A program made the position numbers and the translations under genes. From contig NZ_LN868536.1 in the NCBI RefSeq assembly GCF_001261775.1, forward strand, positions 650,156 to 714,155: a stretch of 64,000 nt of DNA, in the 5' to 3' direction. Below, one piece after another: positions 58,820 through 64,000 of this stretch; position 1 is the stretch's first letter, and each line of letters opens with the position of its first letter. Below the pieces are notes generated by a model. It was given only the letters and a program-made list of their open reading frames with translations. It searched no databases and was not told the origin of the DNA. Source of the stretch: Anaeromassilibacillus senegalensis (lineage in GTDB: Bacteria > Bacillota > Clostridia > Oscillospirales > Acutalibacteraceae).

Positions 58820-60313
58820 CTATAAATATATGGGTAAAAGATAGAGTTCCAGTTCAAATTCTGCGGGCCGTGCGCCCTTTGTTTTCCGGTAGATGATCTT
58901 ATCAATGATGGACTTTAAAAAGTCGTTGCGCGCCTGCGGAGGCGAATCTTGATACATATCCAGGAGCGATTGAATCCGTGCCTGCATGGCAGGAATGTTG
59001 AGCCGGGGTTCCGGGTCTGCAATGCGTGCTTTCTGGTCCTCCAGCTTGGCGATCCTGCCCAGCAGCAATCTGTGTCGCTCCATGAAGGTTTCCGTGTCAT
59101 ATACACCCTGTTCCAGCAGATCGTGCAGACGGCTGTCCTGCTGCCTGGCGGTTTTGATTTCCTGATCAATTGATTTTCGCAGTTCGTCGTGATTGTCGGA
59201 GGCCTTGCGTTCCTCCGCTTTCCCTTGTGCCGACAGCGCGTTCATTTCGTCCCGCAGCATCCGGACAAGTGCCTGCTCAACGAGCTCCAGACGGCTGGAC
59301 ACAATGCAGCCGCGCTTTTGACACAGGAGGATGGGACCACCGGCGCAGGCCTGCCGCTGCATGTGCGCGCCGCAGTTGCCGCAGATGACCAAACCGGCGA
59401 GAGGGTTTTCCACCACACCCTTAAAACTGGGGGAATGATAACGGCCTGCAAAGATTTGCTGGACGCGCTGGAAGAGCTCCTCGTCGATGATGGCCGGATG
59501 CATCCCGTCGGTGACGGACCACTTTTCGGGTGGATTGTAAATCGTGACGGTCTTCTTATTCCCCCGGCTGCCCGGCCGGATGTGCGTCTTCTGGTTCCAG
59601 ACGATTTTGCCGGTGTACGTTGGACTCTTCAAAATCTGCCGGATGGTGGTGCGGCCGAACTGCTCTGTGCGGTGCGGTTTTGCTCCCATGCTGTTCACGG
59701 CGTCCGCGATCTGCTGGCAGCCCATCCCTTTGTTGGCGTACATATCAAACATCATTCGGACAAACTTTGCTTCTTCCTCGCAGATCTGCAACGTCGGCCG
59801 TTTACCGATCTTGGTTTTGGTGTAGCCAAAGGGTGCGTTGGCGATGTAACCACCGTCGTCAATGGTCTTCTGGATGCCGCGGCGCAGGCGCTTCTTGATC
59901 ATCTTCAACTCCTGACGACCCATGAAGGCTTCAAATTCCGTGTAGGTCTCGTCGGAGTCATCCTCTAGGTTGTAGGTTTTGTTGGGAGTAATGATCTGCG
60001 TACCGGAGTATTTGAAGGCATCCAGGATAACGCCCTGATCGGTCATGGAGCCTCTGCCCAGACGCTGAATGTCCATGCAAAGCACACCTGCGTATCTTTG
60101 GGCCTCCACAGCCTCTAGGAGCCGCAGCATTTGAGGACGGGCGTAGAGACTGTCTCCCGATACAACCTCCTCGTAGACATCCTCAGGGGTGATTACGAGG
60201 CTATGCTCTACGGCATACTTTATTAGTATCTCTTTATGCTTTTTTAAAGTCTCTTCCAGCGGCTCGCCGGGATCGTCTGCGCGGCTTTTGCGCAGGTAAA
60301 GAGCGTAGGTCAT
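58820..60313 (-). CDS. Large serine recombinase (integrase/excisionase)
   Basis: A 497-residue site-specific recombinase. The resolvase domain has catalytic Ser10 (ALYLRKSRADD), the VLCMDIQRLGRG strand with its Arg residues, and EFEAFMGRQELKMIKKRLRR. The Recombinase domain (GGYIANAPFGYTK, then ATIRQILKSPTYTG-like TTIRQILKSPTYTGKIVWNQ) is followed by a zinc ribbon (CGNCGAHMQRQAC, then CQKRGC) and a coiled-coil region near 380-450. It integrates and, with a directionality factor, excises the element. ATG 60313 has GAGGT upstream. The gene ends within about 20 bp of the presumed att site. Confidence 0.93.
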   Translation of the reverse strand: MTYALYLRKSRADDPGEPLEETLKKHKEILIKYAVEHSLVITPEDVYEEVVSGDSLYARPQMLRLLEAVEAQRYAGVLCMDIQRLGRGSMTDQGVILDAFKYSGTQIITPNKTYNLEDDSDETYTEFEAFMGRQELKMIKKRLRRGIQKTIDDGGYIANAPFGYTKTKIGKRPTLQICEEEAKFVRMMFDMYANKGMGCQQIADAVNSMGAKPHRTEQFGRTTIRQILKSPTYTGKIVWNQKTHIRPGSRGNKKTVTIYNPPEKWSVTDGMHPAIIDEELFQRVQQIFAGRYHSPSFKGVVENPLAGLVICGNCGAHMQRQACAGGPILLCQKRGCIVSSRLELVEQALVRMLRDEMNALSAQGKAEERKASDNHDELRKSIDQEIKTARQQDSRLHDLLEQGVYDTETFMERHRLLLGRIAKLEDQKARIADPEPRLNIPAMQARIQSLLDMYQDSPPQARNDFLKSIIDKIIYRKTKGARPAEFELELYLLPIYL

Positions 60314-60339
60314 AGGATTACCTCGGTTTCTTTTCGGAA

Positions 60340-60378
60340 TTGACAAATGTATTTAATTGTAATATAATAGTATTACAA
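60340..60378 (+). promoter_or_regulatory. Promoter and operator of the DinJ-YafQ operon
   Basis: TTGACA (60340-60345) and TATAAT (60363-60368) are 17 bp apart. TTGTAATA (60357-60364) and TATTACAA (60371-60378) form a perfect inverted repeat across the -10, the usual place for autorepression by an antitoxin-toxin complex. Confidence 0.78.
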
Positions 60379-60402
60379 AATAATGCTTGGAGGTTGCTGT
60401 TT

Positions 60403-60684
60403 ATGGCTAGAAATACATTAATTCAGGTAAGGGTAGAGGATACCTTAAAAAAAGACGCAGACTCTTTGTTTGCTGATTTAGGACTTGATACTCCTACTGC
60501 TATCCGGATTTTTTTAAAGCAGGCCATCAAAAAGCAAGGCCTGCCGTTTGATGTTGTCCAGTCTGTGCCTAACGCAGAGACAATTGCCGCAATGGAAGAG
60601 GCAAATCGGATCAGCCGCGATCCTGCAACAAAAAAATACAAGGACTTTTCTGAACTTTTAGCGGAGGTACAGAATGAAGTATGA
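60403..60684 (+). CDS. dinJ: RelB/DinJ-family antitoxin
   Basis: A 93-residue antitoxin. The N-terminal ribbon-helix-helix (ARNTLIQVRVEDTLKKDADS, LFADLGLDTPTAIRIFLKQA) binds DNA as a dimer. The C-terminal tail (KKYKDFSELLAEVQNEV) wraps the toxin. ATG 60403 has GGAGG upstream; a longer in-frame start overlaps the promoter. It overlaps the YafQ gene by 11 bp, so both are co-translated. The complex probably represses its own promoter. Confidence 0.9.
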   Translation: MARNTLIQVRVEDTLKKDADSLFADLGLDTPTAIRIFLKQAIKKQGLPFDVVQSVPNAETIAAMEEANRISRDPATKKYKDFSELLAEVQNEV

Positions 60685-60949
60685 AATTGAATCAACTGGG
60701 CGTTTTAAAAAAGACTTAAAAACCATTTTAAAACGCGGGTATAACATGGAATTGTTACAAAAAATTATTGATCTTTTGTGTATGGGGGAGTCCTTGCCAG
60801 AAAAATGCAAAGATCATGCTCTTTCAGGGAATTGGGCAAATTACAGGGAGTGCCATGTTGCTCCTGACTGGCTTTTGATTTATAAAATTGAAGAGGATAT
60901 TTTAATCCTGACTTTAACCCGCACAGGTTCACATAGCGATTTGTTTTAA
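60674..60949 (+). CDS. yafQ: YafQ-family mRNA-interferase toxin
   Basis: A 91-residue RelE-superfamily toxin. The YafQ pattern is clear: STGRFKKDLKTILKRGY, then KDHALSGNWANYRECHVAPDWLLIY in two steps, and the C-terminal LTLTRTGSHSDLF, whose last His and Phe are conserved active-site residues. It cleaves mRNA at the ribosome when free of DinJ. The start has GGAGGTAC. Together with DinJ it likely stabilises the element in its host. Confidence 0.9.
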   Translation: MKYEIESTGRFKKDLKTILKRGYNMELLQKIIDLLCMGESLPEKCKDHALSGNWANYRECHVAPDWLLIYKIEEDILILTLTRTGSHSDLF

Positions 60950-60964
60950 ATATTCTTTTAAATT

Positions 60965-60993
60965 GCCGTTCAGAGTTCGCTGCTCTGGACGGC
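60965..60993 (+). terminator. Terminator of the toxin-antitoxin operon
   Basis: GCCGTTCAGAG (60965-60975) pairs with CTCTGGACGGC (60983-60993) with one G-U pair, followed by TTTTTTA. Confidence 0.85.
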
Positions 60994-61253
60994 TTTTTTA
61001 TTTAGCTGAATGTAACGTTAAGAAAAATAAAAATACCAAATTTTAACATGTCGCCTTTTGCATTCCCCAATCGTGACATTTATAGGGGGGGAATTCCTCC
61101 CCGAAAAATAAGGGGTTTCAATCCACAGGCCTATGTAGGCCTGACAAATGAAAATATGATAGGGGAGTGGGAAGGATGAGTAAGCAATATTTATGCCCTC
61201 AAGAGTCGGTTGATATGGTGAGACAACTCCTGCGCGGCGCGAGGCCGGAGGAA
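60994..61253. other. Non-coding stretch with two strong dyads
   Basis: GGGG-G-GGAATTCC-T-CCCC (61085-61102) is an 18-bp palindrome with one mismatch. CAGGCCTA-TG-TAGGCCTG (61126-61143) is a perfect palindrome. A short frame starting at ATG 61176 has a ribosome site but soon runs antisense through the repressor gene, so I do not call it. Confidence 0.5.
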
Positions 61254-61700
61254 TCACCCAACATTTTCAGCATCGACCTGTATCGCGGGAGCCGGGTAGA
61301 CCGAGTTGACAACCTCCAAAATACTGGCAAAAAATCTTGCCTGGCTGGGGGTGAAATTATCCCCCTCTTTCAGGTATCCCCGCTCAATCAAAAAACTATA
61401 AAATAAATCATATGCGCTTTTAGGAGTACCTAATTTATCAACCCTTGGATCATCTTCCTCCGCTTCGGATTCTTCCGGGGCGGGGGAGTTTTTTTGGGCA
61501 AACCCAAAAGCAACATCAACAGTAGTTCCACAAAGGGCACACATAGTAAATAATGTGTTTGCATCAGGCTGAGATTGCCCAGTTTCCCAAGACGCAATAG
61601 TTTGCTGTTTTTTTCCCAGTTGTTCGGCCATTTCTTTTTGTGTCAGGCCGTAATTCACACGCATGGATTTTATAATATTTGCTATTTCTGTTTTTGTCAT
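61254..61700 (-). CDS. XRE-family repressor of the element
   Basis: A 148-residue regulator. The N-terminal Cro/C1 helix-turn-helix is KSMRVNYGLTQKEMAEQLGK then QQTIASWETGQSQPDANTL. The rest is acidic (EESEAEEDDPRVDKLG) and then helical, a probable oligomerisation domain. It has no visible LexA-type peptidase motif. ATG 61700 has GAGGTGAG. It is divergent from the small Cro-like gene, with three matching operators between, which is the standard layout for a lysogeny switch. Confidence 0.85.
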   Translation of the reverse strand: MTKTEIANIIKSMRVNYGLTQKEMAEQLGKKQQTIASWETGQSQPDANTLFTMCALCGTTVDVAFGFAQKNSPAPEESEAEEDDPRVDKLGTPKSAYDLFYSFLIERGYLKEGDNFTPSQARFFASILEVVNSVYPAPAIQVDAENVG

Positions 61701-61755
61701 GTTCTCACCTCGTGACATTAGAGTATATCAATCATAGCTAAAAGTCAATATAAAA

Positions 61756-61831
61756 ACCGAAAAAATCAGTAATAGACTATTGACAACTGAATATTTCGGT
61801 GCTAATATGTGGGTGTACCGAATAATTCAGT
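61756..61831. promoter_or_regulatory. Three operators and divergent promoters of the repressor switch
   Basis: Operators ACCGAAAAAATCAGT (61756-61770), ACTGAATATTTCGGT (61786-61800, inverse orientation) and ACCGAATAATTCAGT (61817-61831) fit ACYGA-N5-TCRGT and are 30-31 bp apart, three helical turns. The rightward promoter is TTGACA (61780-61785) and TAATAT (61803-61808) with a 17-bp spacer filled exactly by operator 2. The leftward promoter is probably TTGACT (61743-61748 region) with TACTCT (61720-61725 region). Confidence 0.78.
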
Positions 61832-61846
61832 AAGGAGGTGGTCGGG

Positions 61847-62071
61847 GTGTTTGACGTCAGAGATGGAATAAATTTAGCAATTAATGAAAGCGGGCTTAGG
61901 AGAAACGTTGTTGCACAAAGGGCAAATTTAACTCCACAACAATTATGCGATATAGCAAATAAGCGCAGAAGGCTTGATGCAAACGAAATGTTTAAAATTT
62001 GCGAAGCATTAGGAATTACTCCCAATGATCTGTTAGCCTGGGCTGTTGTACAGCCGTCAAAACCCGCATAA
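61847..62071 (+). CDS. Cro-like small XRE-family regulator
   Basis: A 74-residue DNA-binding protein that is little more than one helix-turn-helix: GLRRNVVAQRANLTPQQLCD and IANKRRRLDANEMFKICEAL, then GITPNDLLAWA. It starts at GTG 61847, with AAGGAGG 8 bp upstream; a GTG three codons earlier overlaps that site. It is expressed from the promoter whose spacer is operator 2, opposite the repressor, so a Cro-type role is likely. Confidence 0.82.
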   Translation: MFDVRDGINLAINESGLRRNVVAQRANLTPQQLCDIANKRRRLDANEMFKICEALGITPNDLLAWAVVQPSKPA

Positions 62072-62074
62072 AAA

Positions 62075-62096
62075 GCCGCCCGTTTATACGGGCGGC
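62075..62096 (-). terminator. Terminator between convergent genes of the element
   Basis: GCCGCCCGT (62075-62083) pairs with ACGGGCGGC (62088-62096). On the minus strand TTTTTATG follows, so it mainly serves the gene at 62110. Confidence 0.8.
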
Positions 62097-62109
62097 TGAC
62101 AATGAAATG

Positions 62110-63123
62110 TTATTCAATATTTCGACCATGCTTTTTTGCTTCGATAACAATTTTTTTAAAATTTTCAGTTTGAGCTTTTTGCATTCGCCTATACGCAGAA
62201 AAGGATTTTGGGCATAGTTCTGGCATGAATTCCCACAGCCAATTGTAATCTGTACGCGACCTTTCGCGTATTGCGTCGTCGGTTTGCTTTTGTCTAATCT
62301 CTTCCATATCGCGAAGTTCATCTGGTGTTCGATCGTCAATGAAGGGTCGGTTACTGTACTTGATGATGCGCTGGCCATGTAGGTCTTTTCCATCTCTAGT
62401 TTGCATACTGCTAACCCCGTCAATGAAAGGAAAGAGTAATATACCACAATCATGGTTACCGTAAAGTAGGGCATCAGGCAATTTCGGGAAACGCCTATCT
62501 TGTCCAGATAAACTATAAACGCGCTCTCTATATTGGGCGCACTCAGCGCAACAGCAGCGGATGTAGGTTGCCTCTACAAGATCAGTTCCGAGTTCGCGCA
62601 TGTCGAAAAACAGCTTTCTGTTTCGACGCTCAAGCCATCCTTGTTCTTCTATTACTTGATGTTTTTTTTCACCAAATAAAGCGTCTATTTCAGCTTCCTC
62701 TATACGGGCTTCTTCAAACCGGCGTAATTTTCTAAGATACCGAGGTAAACGTACATAAGATTCATATGAATAAATCGTTGAAGACATTGGCATGAGCTGA
62801 TTTGCTTTTCTGTAGCACGCAAGAGCGAGTTCGACTTGTCCGTCTTTCTCGTACTGTCCCCCTTTTATCATAAGGTAGTATTCAATTTTTCCGGTTACGC
62901 TGGGAATTCCTCTGGTTGGTTGTTCCTTTCGCTTTGGAACAGGGATCGCCATTATTCCTTCGACAGTAGATAAATCATATTTGCGTTCTAAAAAATCAAT
63001 CTCCTTTTGGCGTTTGTGCTGGTATTCCTCATTGCTGATAGGCTCTGGGGCCTGAAAAGTAGTACCGCCATATGTCATTGTTTTCTCAGCTCGACGCTTT
63101 TTAAAAAAACCAAACAATCCCAT
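62110..63123 (-). CDS. Element-encoded hypothetical protein with TPR-like and Cys motifs
   Basis: A 337-residue protein I cannot assign. After a basic start (FGFFKKRRAEK) comes a TPR-like helical segment (GQYEKDGQVELALACYRKAN). The middle holds a Cys-rich motif, CCCAECAQYRERVYSLSGQD then RFPKLP and NHDCGILLFPF. This recalls the CxxC, Arg-Val-Tyr and final Cys pattern at the end of SPP1 gp7-like phage head proteins, but the length and domain order differ. The C-terminus is helical and charged. The ATG has AAAAAGGGGG and a consensus promoter. Confidence 0.6.
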   Translation of the reverse strand: MGLFGFFKKRRAEKTMTYGGTTFQAPEPISNEEYQHKRQKEIDFLERKYDLSTVEGIMAIPVPKRKEQPTRGIPSVTGKIEYYLMIKGGQYEKDGQVELALACYRKANQLMPMSSTIYSYESYVRLPRYLRKLRRFEEARIEEAEIDALFGEKKHQVIEEQGWLERRNRKLFFDMRELGTDLVEATYIRCCCAECAQYRERVYSLSGQDRRFPKLPDALLYGNHDCGILLFPFIDGVSSMQTRDGKDLHGQRIIKYSNRPFIDDRTPDELRDMEEIRQKQTDDAIRERSRTDYNWLWEFMPELCPKSFSAYRRMQKAQTENFKKIVIEAKKHGRNIE

Positions 63124-63144
63124 AAAAGAACCCCCTTTTTCCAG

Positions 63145-63173
63145 ATTATAACATTCTTTATAGGAAGGTACAA
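63145..63173 (-). promoter_or_regulatory. Promoter of the gene at 62110
   Basis: On the minus strand TTGTAC (63168-63173) and TATAAT (63145-63150) are 17 bp apart. Confidence 0.72.
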
Positions 63174-63247
63174 CGACAAATTTCTACAAAGAAAAAGCCG
63201 CAAAACAAAAGCCGCCCCCGAAGGAGCGGCGAGGAGGTGAGAGAGGT

Positions 63248-63394
63248 ATGGAGAGCTATAGAGATCTAGAGAAAATACTCTTCCAGCAAATTGAGTTGCT
63301 AAAAAAACGTTCTGTAAAAGCCAAGCCCAAGGAGTTGGTAATGATCTCGATTGCCATGGTCCAATTGGCTCAGGCGATCGCAAGTATGCCTTAA
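63248..63394 (+). CDS. Small element gene, 48 residues
   Basis: ATG 63248 is preceded by GAGGAGGTGAGAGAGG and opens a 48-codon frame. The product is helical (ESYRDLEKILFQQIELLKKR, then a hydrophobic end ISIAMVQLAQAIA). No family is recognised. It is the first of a rightward series of small genes. A hairpin GCCGC/GCGGC (63211-63230) lies just upstream. Confidence 0.5.
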   Translation: MESYRDLEKILFQQIELLKKRSVKAKPKELVMISIAMVQLAQAIASMP

Positions 63395-63468
63395 ACGCGG
63401 CTTTTGCTCCGGGAAAGAAGTCATAGGACATGCCGCAAAAATAATAGAAATGAATCGAGGTGATTTAC

Positions 63469-63669
63469 ATGTTAGACGCCCGTGGGCGGGATATTGGAGA
63501 ACCGATTTTACATAAGCGATATATACCGGCGACGCCGGAGCTCGTAGAAAGGACACGCCGGAACCTCGAACGGGCGTCGTCAAATATGGGCAAAGCACAT
63601 TTCGGCATTCCCATCACCATTACGGTTGATTATGGGGAGAAGCCTGAGTGGTATGGTCAAGATACTTGA
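63469..63669 (+). CDS. Small element gene, 66 residues
   Basis: ATG 63469 has a GAGGTGAT site. The product is polar (LDARGRDIGEPILHKRYIPA, then VERTRRNLERASSNMGKAHF and TITVDYGEKPEWYGQD). No domain is recognised. It belongs to the rightward run of short phage-like genes. Confidence 0.5.
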   Translation: MLDARGRDIGEPILHKRYIPATPELVERTRRNLERASSNMGKAHFGIPITITVDYGEKPEWYGQDT

Positions 63670-63717
63670 CCTTCACCACGCAGTAAAAATGGACAAGCTC
63701 CAAAAGGAGGACAAGCC

Positions 63718-63939
63718 ATGAACAAAGAGATCCCGTACATAAAACACAGCCGGCTGGGCGTGATCCTATTTGTTGCCGGCCTGATCGGGGCCTTCATGAC
63801 GGCAATGGCGTCAGACAGCGGTATGTTGACCATCTGGCAAGTGCTGATCCTAGCGACGGCAGAGAGTCTGGCCATGGGGATTGGCGGGTTGCTGCGTGAT
63901 AAAGATTCACAGAATGGAGGTCGAGAAAAACAAAAATGA
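63718..63939 (+). CDS. Small two-helix membrane protein of the element, 73 residues
   Basis: ATG 63718 has GGAGG at good spacing. Two hydrophobic segments (LGVILFVAGLIGAFMTAMA and IWQVLILATAESLAMGIGGL) suggest a hairpin membrane protein with a charged C-terminus (RDKDSQNGGREKQK). Its size would fit a holin-like or immunity protein, but nothing specific supports either. Its stop overlaps the next start by 4 bp. Confidence 0.55.
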   Translation: MNKEIPYIKHSRLGVILFVAGLIGAFMTAMASDSGMLTIWQVLILATAESLAMGIGGLLRDKDSQNGGREKQK

Positions 63940-64000
63940 AAAGCTGTATGGAGAGAATGAAGGAGAATCACACAGACGAGAAAATCGCTTCGTTTCGGGT
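63936..64000 (+). CDS. Element gene, 5' part only
   Basis: ATG 63936 overlaps the previous stop (ATGA) and opens 21 codons (MKSCMERMKENHTDEKIASF) to the window edge. Too short to identify; the tight overlap supports it as the next gene of the series. Confidence 0.4.
   Translation, partial: MKSCMERMKENHTDEKIASFR

Larger units (their letters stand above)
58802..64000. mobile_element. Prophage or integrative element with large serine recombinase (left part only)
   Basis: The unit starts at the interrupted gene and continues past the window end. It holds a large serine recombinase, a DinJ-YafQ pair, a divergent repressor/Cro switch with three operators, a protein with a phage head-like Cys motif and several short closely packed genes. 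The intergenic sequence is more AT-rich than the chromosome to the left. No structural or conjugation genes are visible in this part, so prophage versus integrative element stays open. Confidence 0.75.

Noticed and set aside
61176..61406. Short plus-strand frame with a plausible ribosome site
   Set aside because: Two thirds of it are antisense to the 3' part of the repressor gene and the sequence resembles no protein; at most a remnant.

Overview
The window looks like a chromosomal segment of a gut-type clostridium, most likely Oscillospiraceae/Ruminococcaceae. The evidence is the mid-GC coding sequence, Shine-Dalgarno sites close to AGGAGG before nearly every gene, Firmicutes-type TTGACA/TATAAT promoters, two clostridial feoAB sets, a fru operon of the FruR-FruK-FruA type and a clostridial-type tellurium/stress (Ter) operon. 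I cannot name the genus from the sequence alone. No tRNA, rRNA or CRISPR array was recognised.

Layout. 0.3-3.6 kb: an FAD-dependent dehydrogenase, a PRK06851-type P-loop protein and an SGNH hydrolase. 4-9.2 kb: a two-component system followed by an ABC transporter, arranged like antimicrobial-peptide detoxification modules, with a 64-residue permease stump trapped between ATPase and permease. 9.4-12.2 kb: a DHHW/AlgX-like protein and an MBOAT O-acyltransferase, a surface-polymer acylation pair. 12.5-16.2 kb: a HAD phosphatase, a DtxR/MntR regulator and the first feoAB. 16.2-31 kb: a long leftward Ter operon. In transcription order it encodes YceG, TelA, three TerD proteins, a CitE-like lyase, a phosphoribosyltransferase, a StiP-family protein, a HAD phosphatase, a PMCA-type P-type ATPase and a TerD-vWA fusion, with an AIM24 protein just upstream. 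31.2-38.9 kb: two GNAT acetyltransferases, HPr, the fructose operon, an M29 aminopeptidase and L-lactate dehydrogenase. 39-41.4 kb: a second feoAB plus a FeoB-associated Cys-rich peptide, behind a promoter flanked by two AGGCTAACTT boxes. 41.6-44.3 kb: a radical SAM/SPASM enzyme translationally coupled to two tandem paralogous membrane-associated proteins; this is the best candidate here for an undescribed maturation system. 44.7-46.8 kb: small proteins, a 91-bp tandem structured repeat and an SH3 lipoprotein. 46.8-54.7 kb: four glycosyltransferases and murE-murF. 55-58 kb: an NlpC/P60 hydrolase under a double-dyad control region, a secreted protein, two small paralogs and a double-LysM protein.

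From about 58.8 kb to the end lies a mobile element. A large serine recombinase ends in frame against the 5'-truncated body of a Cys-rich protein gene, so the element appears to have integrated inside that gene. It carries a DinJ-YafQ toxin-antitoxin pair, a divergent repressor/Cro switch with three operators, and small phage-like genes, and it runs off the window.

How the parts fit. Envelope functions are well represented: peptidoglycan synthesis and remodelling, surface glycans and their acylation, and a peptide-sensing exporter. Metal handling is the other theme: two Feo systems, a DtxR-type regulator, and Ter proteins with a predicted calcium pump. Promoters, operators and terminators given here are read by eye from hexamers, dyads and spacing, and were not tested computationally.
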